Shown here: one piece after another, positions 1 to 9,534 of the stretch
Layout: the number at the start of each line of letters is the position of its first letter
How positions within the stretch are numbered: position 1 is the first letter of the stretch
Assembly: GCF_013365535.1 (NCBI RefSeq)
Contig: NZ_CP053590.1
Location: 5,074,501-5,138,500 of the forward strand
Direction of reading: 5' to 3'
Length of the DNA stretch: 64,000 nucleotides
From: Aquimarina sp. TRL1
GTDB taxonomy: Bacteria > Bacteroidota > Bacteroidia > Flavobacteriales > Flavobacteriaceae
Translations under genes and position numbers: made by a program
The notes under the pieces: generated by a model
Database searches by the model: none
What the model was told of the DNA's origin: nothing
Seen by the model: the letters and a program-made list of their open reading frames with translations, nothing else

Positions 1-2
1 GC

Positions 3-1103
3 AAACTTGCTGCAAAAGAAGCGGTTAAAGCTTATGACATTCCTATGGTTCCAGGAATTGATGAAGCTATTACTGATGTCGATAAAGCGATAAAAATTGC
101 GCAGGAAATCGGATTTCCTATTCTAATTAAAGCCTCTGCCGGAGGAGGAGGAAAAGGAATGCGGGTAGTAGAAAAAGAAGAAGACCTACCGGCACAAATG
201 GAACGAGCGATTAGTGAAGCTACTTCTGCTTTTGGAGATGGGGCTGTATTCATTGAAAAATACATTGCCTCTCCGAGACATATTGAAATACAGGTAATGG
301 CTGATACCCATGGCAATGTAATTCATTTATTCGAAAGAGAATGTAGTGTACAACGAAGACATCAGAAAGTTGTCGAAGAAGCCCCTTCTACAGTCCTTTC
401 TCCCGAATTGAGAGCTGCCATGGGAGAAGCGGCAATTAAAGTAGCAAAATCTTGTGATTATGTCGGTGCCGGAACGGTAGAATTCTTATTGGATGACCAG
501 CATAATTTTTACTTTTTGGAAATGAACACCCGATTACAGGTAGAGCATCCTGTAACAGAACTTATTACCGGATTGGATCTTGTCGCATTGCAAATCAGTG
601 TAGCAAAAGGAGAGCAACTCCCCATCAAGCAAGAAGACATACATATCAAGGGACATGCGCTGGAGCTGAGAATTTATGCAGAAGATCCTTTAAATGATTT
701 TTTACCCAGTGTTGGAAACCTAAGCACCTATATCCTTCCACAAGGAGAAGGGATCAGAGTTGACAATGGATTCGAACAAGGAATGGACATTCCTATATAT
801 TATGACCCTATGCTAGCCAAACTGATCACTTATGGGCAGACACGAGAAGAAGCATTATTACGTATGAAAGAAGCTATTAGTCAATACCAAATTGAAGGGG
901 TAAAAACAACGCTTCCATTTGGAGATTTTGTATTCGATCATGAAGCTTTTCAGTCCGGAAACTTCGATACTCATTTTGTAAAAAAATATTATTCGCCGGA
1001 AACCATACAAAATGAACTGGAAGAAGAAGCAAAAATCGCTGCTTACATTGCATTGAAAAAATATATGGAAGATCAAAAAATAGTACGGCTACCAATACAG
1101 TAA
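3..1103 (+). CDS. accC: Biotin carboxylase subunit of an acyl-CoA carboxylase (5' partial)
   Basis: The reading frame is open from the first bases of the window, so the N-terminus lies outside. Biotin carboxylase uses ATP and bicarbonate to carboxylate biotin on a carrier domain. Visible family signatures are the ATP-grasp glycine loop GGGGKGMR, the segment RECSVQRRHQKVVEEAPS, the catalytic stretch EMNTRLQVEHPVTE and LRIYAEDP, ending in a normal biotin carboxylase C-terminal domain. No biotin attachment motif (MKM) is present, so the carrier must be a separate protein, probably encoded upstream. The carboxyltransferase gene starts 3 bases after the stop, which suggests one complex. Whether acetyl-CoA or propionyl-CoA is the substrate cannot be told from this subunit. 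Confidence 0.95.
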   Translation, partial: KLAAKEAVKAYDIPMVPGIDEAITDVDKAIKIAQEIGFPILIKASAGGGGKGMRVVEKEEDLPAQMERAISEATSAFGDGAVFIEKYIASPRHIEIQVMADTHGNVIHLFERECSVQRRHQKVVEEAPSTVLSPELRAAMGEAAIKVAKSCDYVGAGTVEFLLDDQHNFYFLEMNTRLQVEHPVTELITGLDLVALQISVAKGEQLPIKQEDIHIKGHALELRIYAEDPLNDFLPSVGNLSTYILPQGEGIRVDNGFEQGMDIPIYYDPMLAKLITYGQTREEALLRMKEAISQYQIEGVKTTLPFGDFVFDHEAFQSGNFDTHFVKKYYSPETIQNELEEEAKIAAYIALKKYMEDQKIVRLPIQ

Positions 1104-1106
1104 AAC

Positions 1107-2648
1107 ATGGATTCAAAAATAAAAACACTACAAGATAAAATCGCATTAGCACATACTGGTGGAGGGGAACATCGTATCAAAAGACAGCACGAAAAAAAGA
1201 AACTCACTGCCAGAGAAAGAGTTGCTTATTTACTAGACGAAGGATCTTTTGAAGAAACCGGTATTCTGGTTACCCATAGAACTACCGATTTCGGTATGGA
1301 AAAAGAAATCTATTATGGGGATGGAGTAATTACTGGCTACGGAACCATCTCAGGGCGTTTGGTATACATATTCGCTCAGGATTTTACCGTTTTTGGGGGA
1401 GCTCTTTCTGAAACACATGCCGAAAAAATCTGTAAAATTATGGATTTAGCAATGAAAACAGGAGCTCCGCTTATCGGTTTGAATGATTCGGGGGGTGCCC
1501 GTATCCAGGAAGGAGTTCGCTCTTTAGGTGGTTATGCTGATATTTTTTATCGCAACGTACAGGCATCCGGAGTAATTCCTCAAATTTCTGCCATTATGGG
1601 ACCTTGTGCCGGAGGTGCTGTTTACTCTCCTGCCATGACTGATTTCACCCTTATGGTAGAAAATACAAGTTATATGTTTGTGACAGGTCCCAATGTTGTC
1701 AAAACGGTCACAAATGAAGAGGTTTCATCAGAAGAATTAGGAGGTGCCAGTACACATTCTACCAAATCAGGAGTAGCACATATTACCTCATCTAATGATG
1801 TCCAATGTTTAGAAGATATCAAGTCTTTATTAAGTTATCTCCCTCAAAACAATAAAGAAACTCCTCCTAAAAAAGAAGTAGTTCTTACGGATGAAATAAG
1901 GGATGCTCTCACTGATATTGTTCCTGATAATCCTAATAAGCCCTATGATATGCATGAGGTTATCACTGGGATTATCGATGAGGATTCTTTTTATGAAATC
2001 CATAAAGAATATGCAGAAAACATCATCGTCGGATTTGCTAGAATCGCAGGGAGAAGCGTTGGAATTATTGCCAACCAACCCATGTTTCTTGCCGGAGTAT
2101 TAGATGTAAACAGCTCTAAAAAGGCTGCTCGCTTTACTCGTTTCTGTGATAGTTTTAATATCCCTTTATTAGTACTGGTAGATGTCCCTGGTTTTCTTCC
2201 CGGTACGGATCAGGAATGGAATGGAATCATCGTCCATGGAGCTAAATTATTATATGCATTGAGTGAAGCTACTGTTCCCAGAGTTACCGTTATTACCAGA
2301 AAAGCATATGGAGGTGCATATGACGTAATGAATTCAAAGCATATTGGGGCGGATCTTAATTTTGCCTGGCCTTCTGCCGAAATTGCTGTTATGGGAGCCA
2401 AAGGAGCCAGTGAAATTATCTTTAAAAAAGAAATTAAAAATGCTACAGACCCTCTTGCTACGCTAGCCGAAAAAGAAGCTGAATATGCTGATAAGTTTGC
2501 TAATCCTTATAGAGCCGCACAACGGGGATTCATTGATGAAGTAATACTTCCCGAAAACACTCGAAAAAAACTTATCAAAGCTTTTAGTATGCTTGAGAAC
2601 AAGGAAGTTCATACTCCTCAAAAGAAGCATGGAAATATTCCTTTATAG
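1107..2648 (+). CDS. pccB: Acyl-CoA carboxylase carboxyltransferase (propionyl-CoA carboxylase beta type)
   Basis: This 513-residue protein is a full-length carboxyltransferase that moves CO2 from carboxybiotin to an acyl-CoA. It has the two crotonase-like halves of the family. The first half carries [19 protein letters not shown] and [13 protein letters not shown]; the second carries [16 protein letters not shown] and AYGGAYDVM. It ends with the usual KKHGNIPL tail of PccB. It begins 3 nt after the biotin carboxylase stop, so the two are co-transcribed, and a strong hairpin terminator follows. By family it most likely acts on propionyl-CoA, giving methylmalonyl-CoA, but the substrate is inferred. 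Confidence 0.95.
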   Translation: MDSKIKTLQDKIALAHTGGGEHRIKRQHEKKKLTARERVAYLLDEGSFEETGILVTHRTTDFGMEKEIYYGDGVITGYGTISGRLVYIFAQDFTVFGGALSETHAEKICKIMDLAMKTGAPLIGLNDSGGARIQEGVRSLGGYADIFYRNVQASGVIPQISAIMGPCAGGAVYSPAMTDFTLMVENTSYMFVTGPNVVKTVTNEEVSSEELGGASTHSTKSGVAHITSSNDVQCLEDIKSLLSYLPQNNKETPPKKEVVLTDEIRDALTDIVPDNPNKPYDMHEVITGIIDEDSFYEIHKEYAENIIVGFARIAGRSVGIIANQPMFLAGVLDVNSSKKAARFTRFCDSFNIPLLVLVDVPGFLPGTDQEWNGIIVHGAKLLYALSEATVPRVTVITRKAYGGAYDVMNSKHIGADLNFAWPSAEIAVMGAKGASEIIFKKEIKNATDPLATLAEKEAEYADKFANPYRAAQRGFIDEVILPENTRKKLIKAFSMLENKEVHTPQKKHGNIPL

Positions 2649-2674
2649 AAAAAGAGCAAGCTACTCTCTAAAAT

Positions 2675-2704
2675 AAAAAAGCACCTATCTATAGGTGCTT
2701 TTTT
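2675..2704 (+). terminator. Intrinsic terminator after pccB
   Basis: Perfect 8-bp stem GCACCTAT / ATAGGTGC with a 2-nt loop, flanked by A6 upstream and T6 downstream, 27 nt after the pccB stop. The A and T runs make it usable on both strands, but only the plus-strand operon needs it here. Confidence 0.9.
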
Positions 2705-2850
2705 ATACAATTATAACAAGAAATCAACACTTTACTATAATTATACGTTCCTGTTTATATCAGGTATATATTGTACATATCTATATGCGATCATTTTCTT
2801 TTTTTCATCCATAAAAGATTTTGTTTTCTTTGTAAAAATTGTCCCAAATA

Positions 2851-3213
2851 ATGAATAACCGAATACTAACCAAATATGCTATCTATACCGTTGCGGTATT
2901 AAGTGCTACCTTAATTAATGAATACATTATTAAGTATGTAAAAAAACACATTGATCTACAAGGATATCTTTTGGTACTTATGGATATGCTGGTTGTTGTT
3001 TTGATATTTGCCCCTGCTTTTGCACTCGTATCAGAATACACTAAAAAAATCTCTAAAGCCTATATCAAAACCTCTAAAAAAGTATCCAGTAATAATAGAA
3101 GTGGAATTACATTAGGATTTTTGGCAGCTCTTATTATTTTATTCATTTTATTCGCATTACTACGACACAATATACATGTCATCAATGATCTGAAAAAAAT
3201 AATCTCTAAATAA
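2851..3213 (+). CDS. Small integral membrane protein, unknown function
   Basis: A protein of 120 residues from the ATG; an in-frame TTG 12 nt upstream is a less likely start. I do not recognise a family. Three hydrophobic stretches are visible: residues about 8-25 (YAIYTVAVLSATLINEYII), about 38-60 (YLLVLMDMLVVVLIFAPAFAL) and about 88-105 (LGFLAALIILFILFALL). A Lys/Ser-rich loop lies between the last two. It stands alone between the carboxylase operon and the convergent arginine operon. Length, codon use and terminator spacing fit a real gene, but nothing indicates its role. Confidence 0.65.
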   Translation: MNNRILTKYAIYTVAVLSATLINEYIIKYVKKHIDLQGYLLVLMDMLVVVLIFAPAFALVSEYTKKISKAYIKTSKKVSSNNRSGITLGFLAALIILFILFALLRHNIHVINDLKKIISK

Positions 3214-3232
3214 GAAAGTATTATAAAAAACA

Positions 3233-3262
3233 CCCCCCGGAATGTATCGTATTTCCGAGGGG
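3233..3262 (-). terminator. Terminator at the end of the arginine operon
   Basis: Imperfect hairpin CCCC-c-CGGAAT ... ATTTCCG-a-GGGG, 45 nt beyond the argH stop. On the minus strand it is followed by GTGTTTTTT, the U-run expected of an intrinsic terminator. It lies between convergent genes and may stop the plus-strand membrane protein transcript too. Confidence 0.75.
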
Positions 3263-3307
3263 CTATAGTTAAAGCTTTTTAAAAGTACACAAACTCAACT
3301 CTCACTT

Positions 3308-4585
3308 TTATGCCTGCTTTAACTTGTTCTCTATTTCTGGCAATGATAAATTATTAATACTTCCTATATGGGTATGGGTGATTCCTTTTACAGGTTGATA
3401 TTTTCCTTCTTCAATGTCACGACCAATTTTTTTATACGCATCTCTAAAAGACATTCCTCCGATTACCAGTTCATTTAGTGTATCTACACTAAACAGATAA
3501 TTGTATTTTTCGTCTTCGAGAATTTGGGTATTTACCACTATATTCTTTAATGAGTAGGATGCCATTTCCAGGCATGCTTTGAGCTCTTGAATAGCAGGTA
3601 CTATTCCTTCTTTTAGCAACTGAAAATCTCTATGATAACCGCTAGGCAAATTGTTGGTCAACAGGCTTAATTCATAAGGTAATCCTTGTATTTTATTGCA
3701 TTTCCCTCTTATTAATTCAAAAACATCAGGATTCTTTTTATGCGGCATAATACTGGAACCGGTTGTAAACTCTGATGGAATACTTAGGAAACCAAAATTC
3801 TGCCCCATATAAAGGCAAACATCCATCGCTAGTTTAGACAAAGTCGCAGCGATACTACTCAATGCAAAAGAGACTGATTTTTCTGATTTCCCTCTACTCA
3901 TCTGAGCAGCAACGACATTATATTTTAATGTTTCAAACCCCAATTCTTTTGTCGTATATTCTCTATCAATCGGGAAAGAGCTCCCGTAGCCTGCTGCACT
4001 TCCCAGGGGATTTTGATCAACTATTTTTAAAGCTGCATTCACCATATACAAATCATCGACAAAGCTCTCTGCATATGCTGAAAACCATAACCCAAAGGAA
4101 GAAGGCATTGCTATTTGCAAATGCGTATATCCGGGTAATAATACTTCTTTATACCTATCTGCTGTATCCAACAGTACTTTTACAAAACCAGAAACCTGTT
4201 CTTTTATGCTTATCAACTCATCTTTCAGATATAAATGCATTGCTACTAATACCTGATCGTTTCTCGATCTGGCTGTATGCACTTTTTTCCCTGCTTCTCC
4301 TATTCTACGGATTAATTCAAACTCAATTTTGGAATGTACATCTTCAAAATCTTCTCCTATAGAAAAAATGCCTTTTGCTACTTCCTCCTGAAGAGAAGCT
4401 AATCCTTTCTCAATAGCTTTTATTTCTTCTGACGATATCAAATCAATACGATGTAGCATTTTAGCATGTGCTAGTGTTGCAGCTATATCATATTTTGCAA
4501 TTACCAAATCCAATACTCTATCATTCCCTACAGTAAATGCATCTATTTTTTGATCTGTCGGTAGTCCTTTATCCCAAAGTTTCAT
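3308..4585 (-). CDS. argH: Argininosuccinate lyase
   Basis: 425 residues. It cleaves argininosuccinate to arginine and fumarate, the last step of arginine synthesis. The fumarase/aspartase superfamily signature GSSIMPHKKNPD is present, with the catalytic serine loop, as are HTARSRNDQV and PGYTHLQIAMPSSFGLWF. Length is slightly under the usual 450-460, which is normal for Bacteroidota ArgH. It is the last gene of the minus-strand arginine operon, 42 nt after the deacylase gene, and is followed by a terminator. Confidence 0.96.
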   Translation of the reverse strand: MKLWDKGLPTDQKIDAFTVGNDRVLDLVIAKYDIAATLAHAKMLHRIDLISSEEIKAIEKGLASLQEEVAKGIFSIGEDFEDVHSKIEFELIRRIGEAGKKVHTARSRNDQVLVAMHLYLKDELISIKEQVSGFVKVLLDTADRYKEVLLPGYTHLQIAMPSSFGLWFSAYAESFVDDLYMVNAALKIVDQNPLGSAAGYGSSFPIDREYTTKELGFETLKYNVVAAQMSRGKSEKSVSFALSSIAATLSKLAMDVCLYMGQNFGFLSIPSEFTTGSSIMPHKKNPDVFELIRGKCNKIQGLPYELSLLTNNLPSGYHRDFQLLKEGIVPAIQELKACLEMASYSLKNIVVNTQILEDEKYNYLFSVDTLNELVIGGMSFRDAYKKIGRDIEEGKYQPVKGITHTHIGSINNLSLPEIENKLKQA

Positions 4586-4627
4586 CTTTTTCTTTTATTA
4601 CCAATTATTGATTTTGTATTATTTCTT

Positions 4628-5743
4628 TTATTTGTTGTTTTCCAAAACAGCAGTATTCGGAATTTCTTCAGGTAGTATTACTTTTTTTAAAACATCAATA
4701 TAAAGACCAATTCCTTCGACCACCTCCTCAATAAAAATAAACTCATCTGCAGAATGTGATCTCACAGAATCCCCCGGTCCAAGTTTTAGAGAAGGGCAAC
4801 TCAATACGGATTGATCAGATAATGTCGGAGATCCATATGTGCTTCTTCCCAACGAAATCCCTGCCTGTACTATAGGATGTTCCATCGGAATTGATGAGGA
4901 TCCCAGATGTAGAGATCTCGGCTTTACTTTTACCGTTTGAGGCAAAGCCTCTTTTATTGTATTCAGTACCTCTCTATTTGTATAATGGTCATTGACCCGT
5001 ATGTCTACTACTAATCGACAATTAGCCGGCACTACATTATGTTGCTTTCCCGCATCAATTTGTGTAACTGTCATTTTTACTTTTCCCAATGTATCAGACA
5101 CCTTGGAAAACTCGTATTCCTGAAACCACCTGATAACTTCCAGCGTATTATAAATAGCATTGTCGTCATTAGGGTGTGCCGCATGACTAGCAGTTCCTTT
5201 CACTGTAACATCAAGTACCAGTAATCCTTTTTCTGCAATAGCCAGATCCAGCAATGTCGGTTCCCCTACAATAGCAAAATCAATCCCTCTCAAGTGTTTC
5301 AAAACACTATTTAACCCATTATCACCACTACTCTCTTCTTCGGCAGAGGCAACAATCACCAGATTATATGCCATGTTTTCGCAATGATAATAGTATGTAA
5401 AAGCTGCTATTAATGAAACCAAGCACCCTCCTGCATCATTGCTCCCTAAACCAAATAACTTTCCTTCCGACTCAAAAGCTTCAAAAGGATTATTGGTATA
5501 ATTTCCATTGGGTTTTACTGTATCGTGATGAGAGTTTAACAAAATTGTGGGTTTATCAGGATCGTATTGCTTGTTATAGGCCCAGATATTATTATTCTCC
5601 CTATGAAAAGGAATATCATTCTTAGAAAACCATCGTTCTATAAGAAGAGCTGTTTCTTGCTCTTCTGAAGAAAAGGAAGGAGTTTCTATTAACTGTTTTA
5701 ACAAAACAATTGCTTCCTGAGTTAGTTCTTCTTTTAGAGACAT
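4628..5743 (-). CDS. argE: M20-family N-acyl-citrulline/ornithine deacylase (ArgE-like)
   Basis: 371 residues of the M20 zinc peptidase family. Metal-ligand motifs are visible: LLNSHHDTVKPNG (HxD), GLGSNDAGG (Asp bridging two metals), ASAEEESSGDNG (catalytic Glu-Glu), VGEPT and the C-terminal DSVRSHSADEF. The operon contains an N-acylornithine carbamoyltransferase rather than ornithine carbamoyltransferase, so the likely job is to remove the acyl group from N-acylcitrulline just before argininosuccinate synthase. The residue pattern of ArgF' points to succinyl as the group. The start codon overlaps the argB stop by 10 nt, indicating translational coupling. Confidence 0.9.
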   Translation of the reverse strand: MSLKEELTQEAIVLLKQLIETPSFSSEEQETALLIERWFSKNDIPFHRENNNIWAYNKQYDPDKPTILLNSHHDTVKPNGNYTNNPFEAFESEGKLFGLGSNDAGGCLVSLIAAFTYYYHCENMAYNLVIVASAEEESSGDNGLNSVLKHLRGIDFAIVGEPTLLDLAIAEKGLLVLDVTVKGTASHAAHPNDDNAIYNTLEVIRWFQEYEFSKVSDTLGKVKMTVTQIDAGKQHNVVPANCRLVVDIRVNDHYTNREVLNTIKEALPQTVKVKPRSLHLGSSSIPMEHPIVQAGISLGRSTYGSPTLSDQSVLSCPSLKLGPGDSVRSHSADEFIFIEEVVEGIGLYIDVLKKVILPEEIPNTAVLENNK

Positions 5744-6510
5744 AAGGTTGTATGTTTTATAGAGTTATCTTTAACAAAATCTGCATTGGCTATATGAACT
5801 TCATTTACATTTTTTTTCAAGGCATCAAAGCAATTCTTCAGTTTGGGGAGCATTCCTGCTGAAATCACATTTTGATCCTGAAGTTCTTTGTACTTTAATT
5901 GATCTATATACTCTATGATTGAACTTTTATCTTCTATATCTTCCAGGACTCCTTGTAATTCGAAACAATAAAATAAAGACACTTCATAAAAAGGGCTCAT
6001 CGCTGCCGCTATTTCTGATGCAATGGTATCTGCATTTGTATTCAATAATTGCCCGCTTGTATCATGGGTTACTGCACAGAATACCGGTACAATATTTTGT
6101 TCGAGCCAATTTTTGATAATCACTCCATCTACTTTGACAATATCTCCTACATAGCCATAATCTACAAATTGAGGTGGTCGCTTTTGCGCCTGTATTACAT
6201 TCCCGTCTGCTCCGGTTAACCCCAATGCATTACAATTATTTTTTTGCAAAGCGGCTACAATCTTCTTATTCAACACTCCCGCATAGGTCATTAAGACAAT
6301 ATCCAGATTTTCTGAAGAAGTAATTCTTCTGCCATCGATCATTTCTGTTTTGACTCCTAATTTATCAGCTAATTTGGTTGCCATCTTCCCCCCTCCATGC
6401 ACTAATATTTTAGGTCCTTTTACTTTTGAGAAATCCTGTAAAAAGGAAGCCAATGCCTTCTCGTCTTCTATAACATTACCTCCTATTTTTGCTACTAGTA
6501 TTTTTTCCAT
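5734..6510 (-). CDS. argB: N-acylglutamate kinase
   Basis: 258 residues of the amino-acid kinase family. ArgB phosphorylates N-acetylglutamate (here possibly N-succinylglutamate). Signatures are AKIGGNVIE at the N-terminus (phosphate-binding Lys and Gly), VHGGGKMATKLADKLG, MTYAGVLNKKIVAALQ, and the substrate/ADP segment LLNTNADTIASEIA. There is no N-terminal helix of the arginine-inhibited hexameric type, so strong feedback inhibition by arginine is not expected. It lies between argF' and the deacylase gene and overlaps the latter. Confidence 0.95.
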   Translation of the reverse strand: MEKILVAKIGGNVIEDEKALASFLQDFSKVKGPKILVHGGGKMATKLADKLGVKTEMIDGRRITSSENLDIVLMTYAGVLNKKIVAALQKNNCNALGLTGADGNVIQAQKRPPQFVDYGYVGDIVKVDGVIIKNWLEQNIVPVFCAVTHDTSGQLLNTNADTIASEIAAAMSPFYEVSLFYCFELQGVLEDIEDKSSIIEYIDQLKYKELQDQNVISAGMLPKLKNCFDALKKNVNEVHIANADFVKDNSIKHTTLCL

Positions 6511-6529
6511 ATCATTTCTTTTTACACGA

Positions 6530-7495
6530 TTATTCCAACATCTTTTTTAAGACCAGTTGTGCTGCATATGTTCTATTATTAGCCTGTTCAATCACTAATG
6601 AATTAGCACCATCCAATACCTCATCATCTACGACTACATTTCTTCTTACCGGTAAGCAGTGCATAAATTTCGCATTGTTGGTCAGCTCCATCTTTTTTGC
6701 TGTCATTTTCCAGGACGTATCTGTAGAAAGAACTTTTCCGTAATCTGCATAAGAGCTCCAGTTCTTGACATATACAAAATCTGCATCTTTCAAAGCTGCT
6801 TCCTGATCATGTGTTGTTGTTACTCCTTCTGTTATATGCCTGGCTAATTCATAACCTTCTGGGTAGGTACAAACAAAATCTACATCCATTCGTTTGATCA
6901 TTTCTACAAAGGAATTTGCTACTGCCTGTGGTAATGGCTTTGGATGAGGTGCCCAGGAAAAAACTACCTTGGGTCTTTTTTTAGTCATGTGCTCCGTAAT
7001 GGTCATCGCATCTGTTAATGCCTGTAATGGGTGTGCAGTAGCACTTTCCATATTAATGATAGGTACAGAAGCGTATTTCACAAAACTCTTAATTACTTTC
7101 TCACTGTAATCATCCTCCTTAGATTCCAGAGAAGCAAAAGCCCGAATAGCCAATACATCGCAATACTGAGATACTACCTGAGCTGCCTCTTTTACATGTT
7201 CTGATGTTCCCTGATCCATGATCGTTCCATCATTATACTCCAGGGACCATCCCTCTCCATTAAAATTCATAACAATCACATTCATCCCTAAGTGTACCGC
7301 TGCTTTTTGGGTACTTAACCGGGTTCGCAAACTCGGATTAAAAAAGAGCATTGCTATGGTTTTATTTTGACCATATTCCTTGTATCCTAATGGATTCTTT
7401 TTGATCGTGATAGCTTCTTCTACCCAGTCAGCTACTGAATCTATATCATGTGTGGAAAAATATTTTTCTATTTTAATCATGTCTTTTGTCTCCAT
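6530..7495 (-). CDS. argF': N-succinylornithine carbamoyltransferase (ArgF')
   Basis: 321 residues of the aspartate/ornithine carbamoyltransferase family. The carbamoyl-phosphate loop is FFNPSLRTRLS (residues 51-61), and the C-terminal MHCLPVRRNVVVDDEV is present. The family variant using N-acylated ornithine is marked by the GEGWSLEYNDG segment with Trp83. Fifteen residues after that Trp, where acetyl-specific enzymes carry a Glu (Glu92 in Xanthomonas AOTCase), this protein has Ser98 in GTSEH. Replacing that Glu with Ser, Pro or Val is reported to convert the enzyme to N-succinylornithine use, so a succinyl pathway is inferred. It sits between argD and argB in the operon. Confidence 0.9.
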   Translation of the reverse strand: METKDMIKIEKYFSTHDIDSVADWVEEAITIKKNPLGYKEYGQNKTIAMLFFNPSLRTRLSTQKAAVHLGMNVIVMNFNGEGWSLEYNDGTIMDQGTSEHVKEAAQVVSQYCDVLAIRAFASLESKEDDYSEKVIKSFVKYASVPIINMESATAHPLQALTDAMTITEHMTKKRPKVVFSWAPHPKPLPQAVANSFVEMIKRMDVDFVCTYPEGYELARHITEGVTTTHDQEAALKDADFVYVKNWSSYADYGKVLSTDTSWKMTAKKMELTNNAKFMHCLPVRRNVVVDDEVLDGANSLVIEQANNRTYAAQLVLKKMLE

Positions 7496-7526
7496 CCTGC
7501 TTGCTTATTATGATTCTTAAAATTGT

Positions 7527-8666
7527 TTAGGGGATTACTACTGAGGTTACTTCCTGTACTCCTTTTATAAACCTATCTATTGCCGAGGTCGTAATAGTCA
7601 TTGGAGGCAATACCCTCAGTAATTTTTGATTCTTCGCTCCTCCCGTAAAAATTCGTTCTTCGTAGATCAATCTCTTCCGAAGTTCTCCTACTTCTGTTTC
7701 GAATTCGATTCCAAGCATCAACCCTCTTCCTTTAATCTTACTGACTCCCTGAATCTTTTGAGCTTTGTTGATTAAATACTGTCCCATCTTCATTGCCTGC
7801 TCAACAAGTTTTTCTTGTTTGATAACCTCCAATACTGCCAGACCTGCTACACAAGCCAGGTGATTTCCTCCAAAAGTAGTTCCCAGCAATCCATAACTAG
7901 ATTGAAATTCCGGACTAATTAATATCCCTCCAATAGGAAATCCATTTCCCATTCCTTTTGCTATGGATATAATATCTGGTTTAATTCCATGATGTTGATG
8001 CGCAAAAAACTTTCCGCTTCTTCCATAACCAGACTGTACTTCATCTGCAATCAAAACTACCTTGTACTTTTTGCACAAATGCTGTATTGCTTTAAAAAAT
8101 TCAGTTGTAGGTTCATCTAGTCCCCCTACTCCCTGAATGGGTTCTATAATCACAGAAGAAACATCTCCTTTCTCTATTTCTTTTTGGAAAGATTCAATAT
8201 CATTTAAGGGCAGTATACTTACTTGTTGCTGTTTATTAATAGGAGCTACAATTTTAGGGTTATCTGTCACGGCTACTGCTGCAGATGTCCTCCCATGAAA
8301 TCCGTTAGAAAAGGCAATCACTTTTGATTTACCTGTATGAAAAGAAGCAAGCTTTAATGCATTCTCATTGGCTTCTGCCCCAGAATTACACAAAAACAAA
8401 CGGTACTCATCATACCCGCATAGTTCTCCTAATTTATTAGCTAGTTCTTGTTGTAAACTATTATGAACTGCATTTGAATAAAAACCGATTTGATCTAATT
8501 GGTCTTTTATGCGCTTTACGTAGTGTGGATGAGAGTGTCCTATAGAAATTACAGCATGCCCTCCATACATATCGAGATACTCTTTTCCTTTTCTATCTAT
8601 AACAATACAATCATAAGCATTTACTGGCTCTACATCATATAATGGATATACATCAAATAGTTTCAT
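7527..8666 (-). CDS. argD: N-acylornithine aminotransferase
   Basis: 379 residues, class III PLP aminotransferase. It transfers an amino group from glutamate to N-acylglutamate semialdehyde. The PLP lysine is in SIAKGMGNGFPIGG. Other signatures are FCNSGAEANENALKLA, FHGRTSAAVAVTDN and LIADEVQSGYGRSGKFFA. It is shorter than many ArgD proteins (about 400) but complete at both ends. It lies 43 nt after proC and 31 nt before argF' in the same operon. Confidence 0.94.
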   Translation of the reverse strand: MKLFDVYPLYDVEPVNAYDCIVIDRKGKEYLDMYGGHAVISIGHSHPHYVKRIKDQLDQIGFYSNAVHNSLQQELANKLGELCGYDEYRLFLCNSGAEANENALKLASFHTGKSKVIAFSNGFHGRTSAAVAVTDNPKIVAPINKQQQVSILPLNDIESFQKEIEKGDVSSVIIEPIQGVGGLDEPTTEFFKAIQHLCKKYKVVLIADEVQSGYGRSGKFFAHQHHGIKPDIISIAKGMGNGFPIGGILISPEFQSSYGLLGTTFGGNHLACVAGLAVLEVIKQEKLVEQAMKMGQYLINKAQKIQGVSKIKGRGLMLGIEFETEVGELRKRLIYEERIFTGGAKNQKLLRVLPPMTITTSAIDRFIKGVQEVTSVVIP

Positions 8667-8709
8667 TTTTATTATTTTTTTACAGCAGTTACCCCAATGG
8701 TAATTCCTG

Positions 8710-9507
8710 TTATTTTATAGTATTAATTTTTTCATAAGAAGCCATTACTCCTTTTATTACGGAAGAGCTTAATCCCTGATGTTCCATCTCATTCAACCCT
8801 TCTATTGTACATCCTTGCGGGGTAGTTACTTTATCGATTTCCCGTTCTGGGTGGGTTCCGTTCTCTGCCACCAATGTAGCAGCTCCAATAGCTGTCTGTA
8901 CTGCGATAATCTGAGCTTCATGCGGATGAAATCCCATTTGGATTCCTCCTTGTATCATCGCTCTTAAAAATCGAAGAAAAAAAGCAATACCACTGGCTCC
9001 CAACACCGTAGCTGCCTGCATCAATCGCTCTTCAATCACCAAAGTTTCTCCAATTGTTTTGAATATTTTCTCTACGATCGCTAACTCTTCCTTTACATCT
9101 TTGCTTGCAGAGATACAGGTCATTGATAATTTTTTTGCTGCCCCCGTATTCGGCATCACCCTAATCACCTTATTGTCAGGTAATAGTTGATTAATTTCTT
9201 CTATAGAGGTTCCTGTAACCGTAGAAATAAATACCTGATCTTTAGTAACTTTATCTTTTATTTCATTAAGAACTCCTTCTAACTGCCTCGGCTGTACACA
9301 TAGAATAACCCATTTTACATTTTCTATAGCTGTAATAATGTCTTGAGAGATATTGACCCCCAGATTGTCTTTCACGTATGATAAGTTATAAAAGGACTTA
9401 TCAACTACAGTTATATCAGATGTATTAAATATATCACTGGATACCAAACCTGAAATTATTGACTTTCCAAGATTTCCTCCTCCTATTATTGTTAATTGTT
9501 CCTGCAT
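8710..9507 (-). CDS. proC: Pyrroline-5-carboxylate reductase
   Basis: 265 residues. It reduces pyrroline-5-carboxylate to proline with NAD(P)H. The N-terminal Rossmann motif IIGGGNLGKSI and the conserved VIRVMPNTGA are visible, as is the C-terminal family region VTTPQGCTIEGLNEME. Its presence inside the arginine operon links proline and arginine synthesis, an arrangement common in flavobacteria. A role in trapping P5C leaking from the semialdehyde step is conceivable but is only inference. Confidence 0.94.
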   Translation of the reverse strand: MQEQLTIIGGGNLGKSIISGLVSSDIFNTSDITVVDKSFYNLSYVKDNLGVNISQDIITAIENVKWVILCVQPRQLEGVLNEIKDKVTKDQVFISTVTGTSIEEINQLLPDNKVIRVMPNTGAAKKLSMTCISASKDVKEELAIVEKIFKTIGETLVIEERLMQAATVLGASGIAFFLRFLRAMIQGGIQMGFHPHEAQIIAVQTAIGAATLVAENGTHPEREIDKVTTPQGCTIEGLNEMEHQGLSSSVIKGVMASYEKINTIK

Positions 9508-9534
9508 CTTTTCTTTTTTTAACTGTTTTCTTTT

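Noticed and set aside
3862..4362. 166-codon plus-strand ORF inside argH
   Set aside because: Antisense to the conserved lyase; Leu/Ser/Tyr-rich with no domain.
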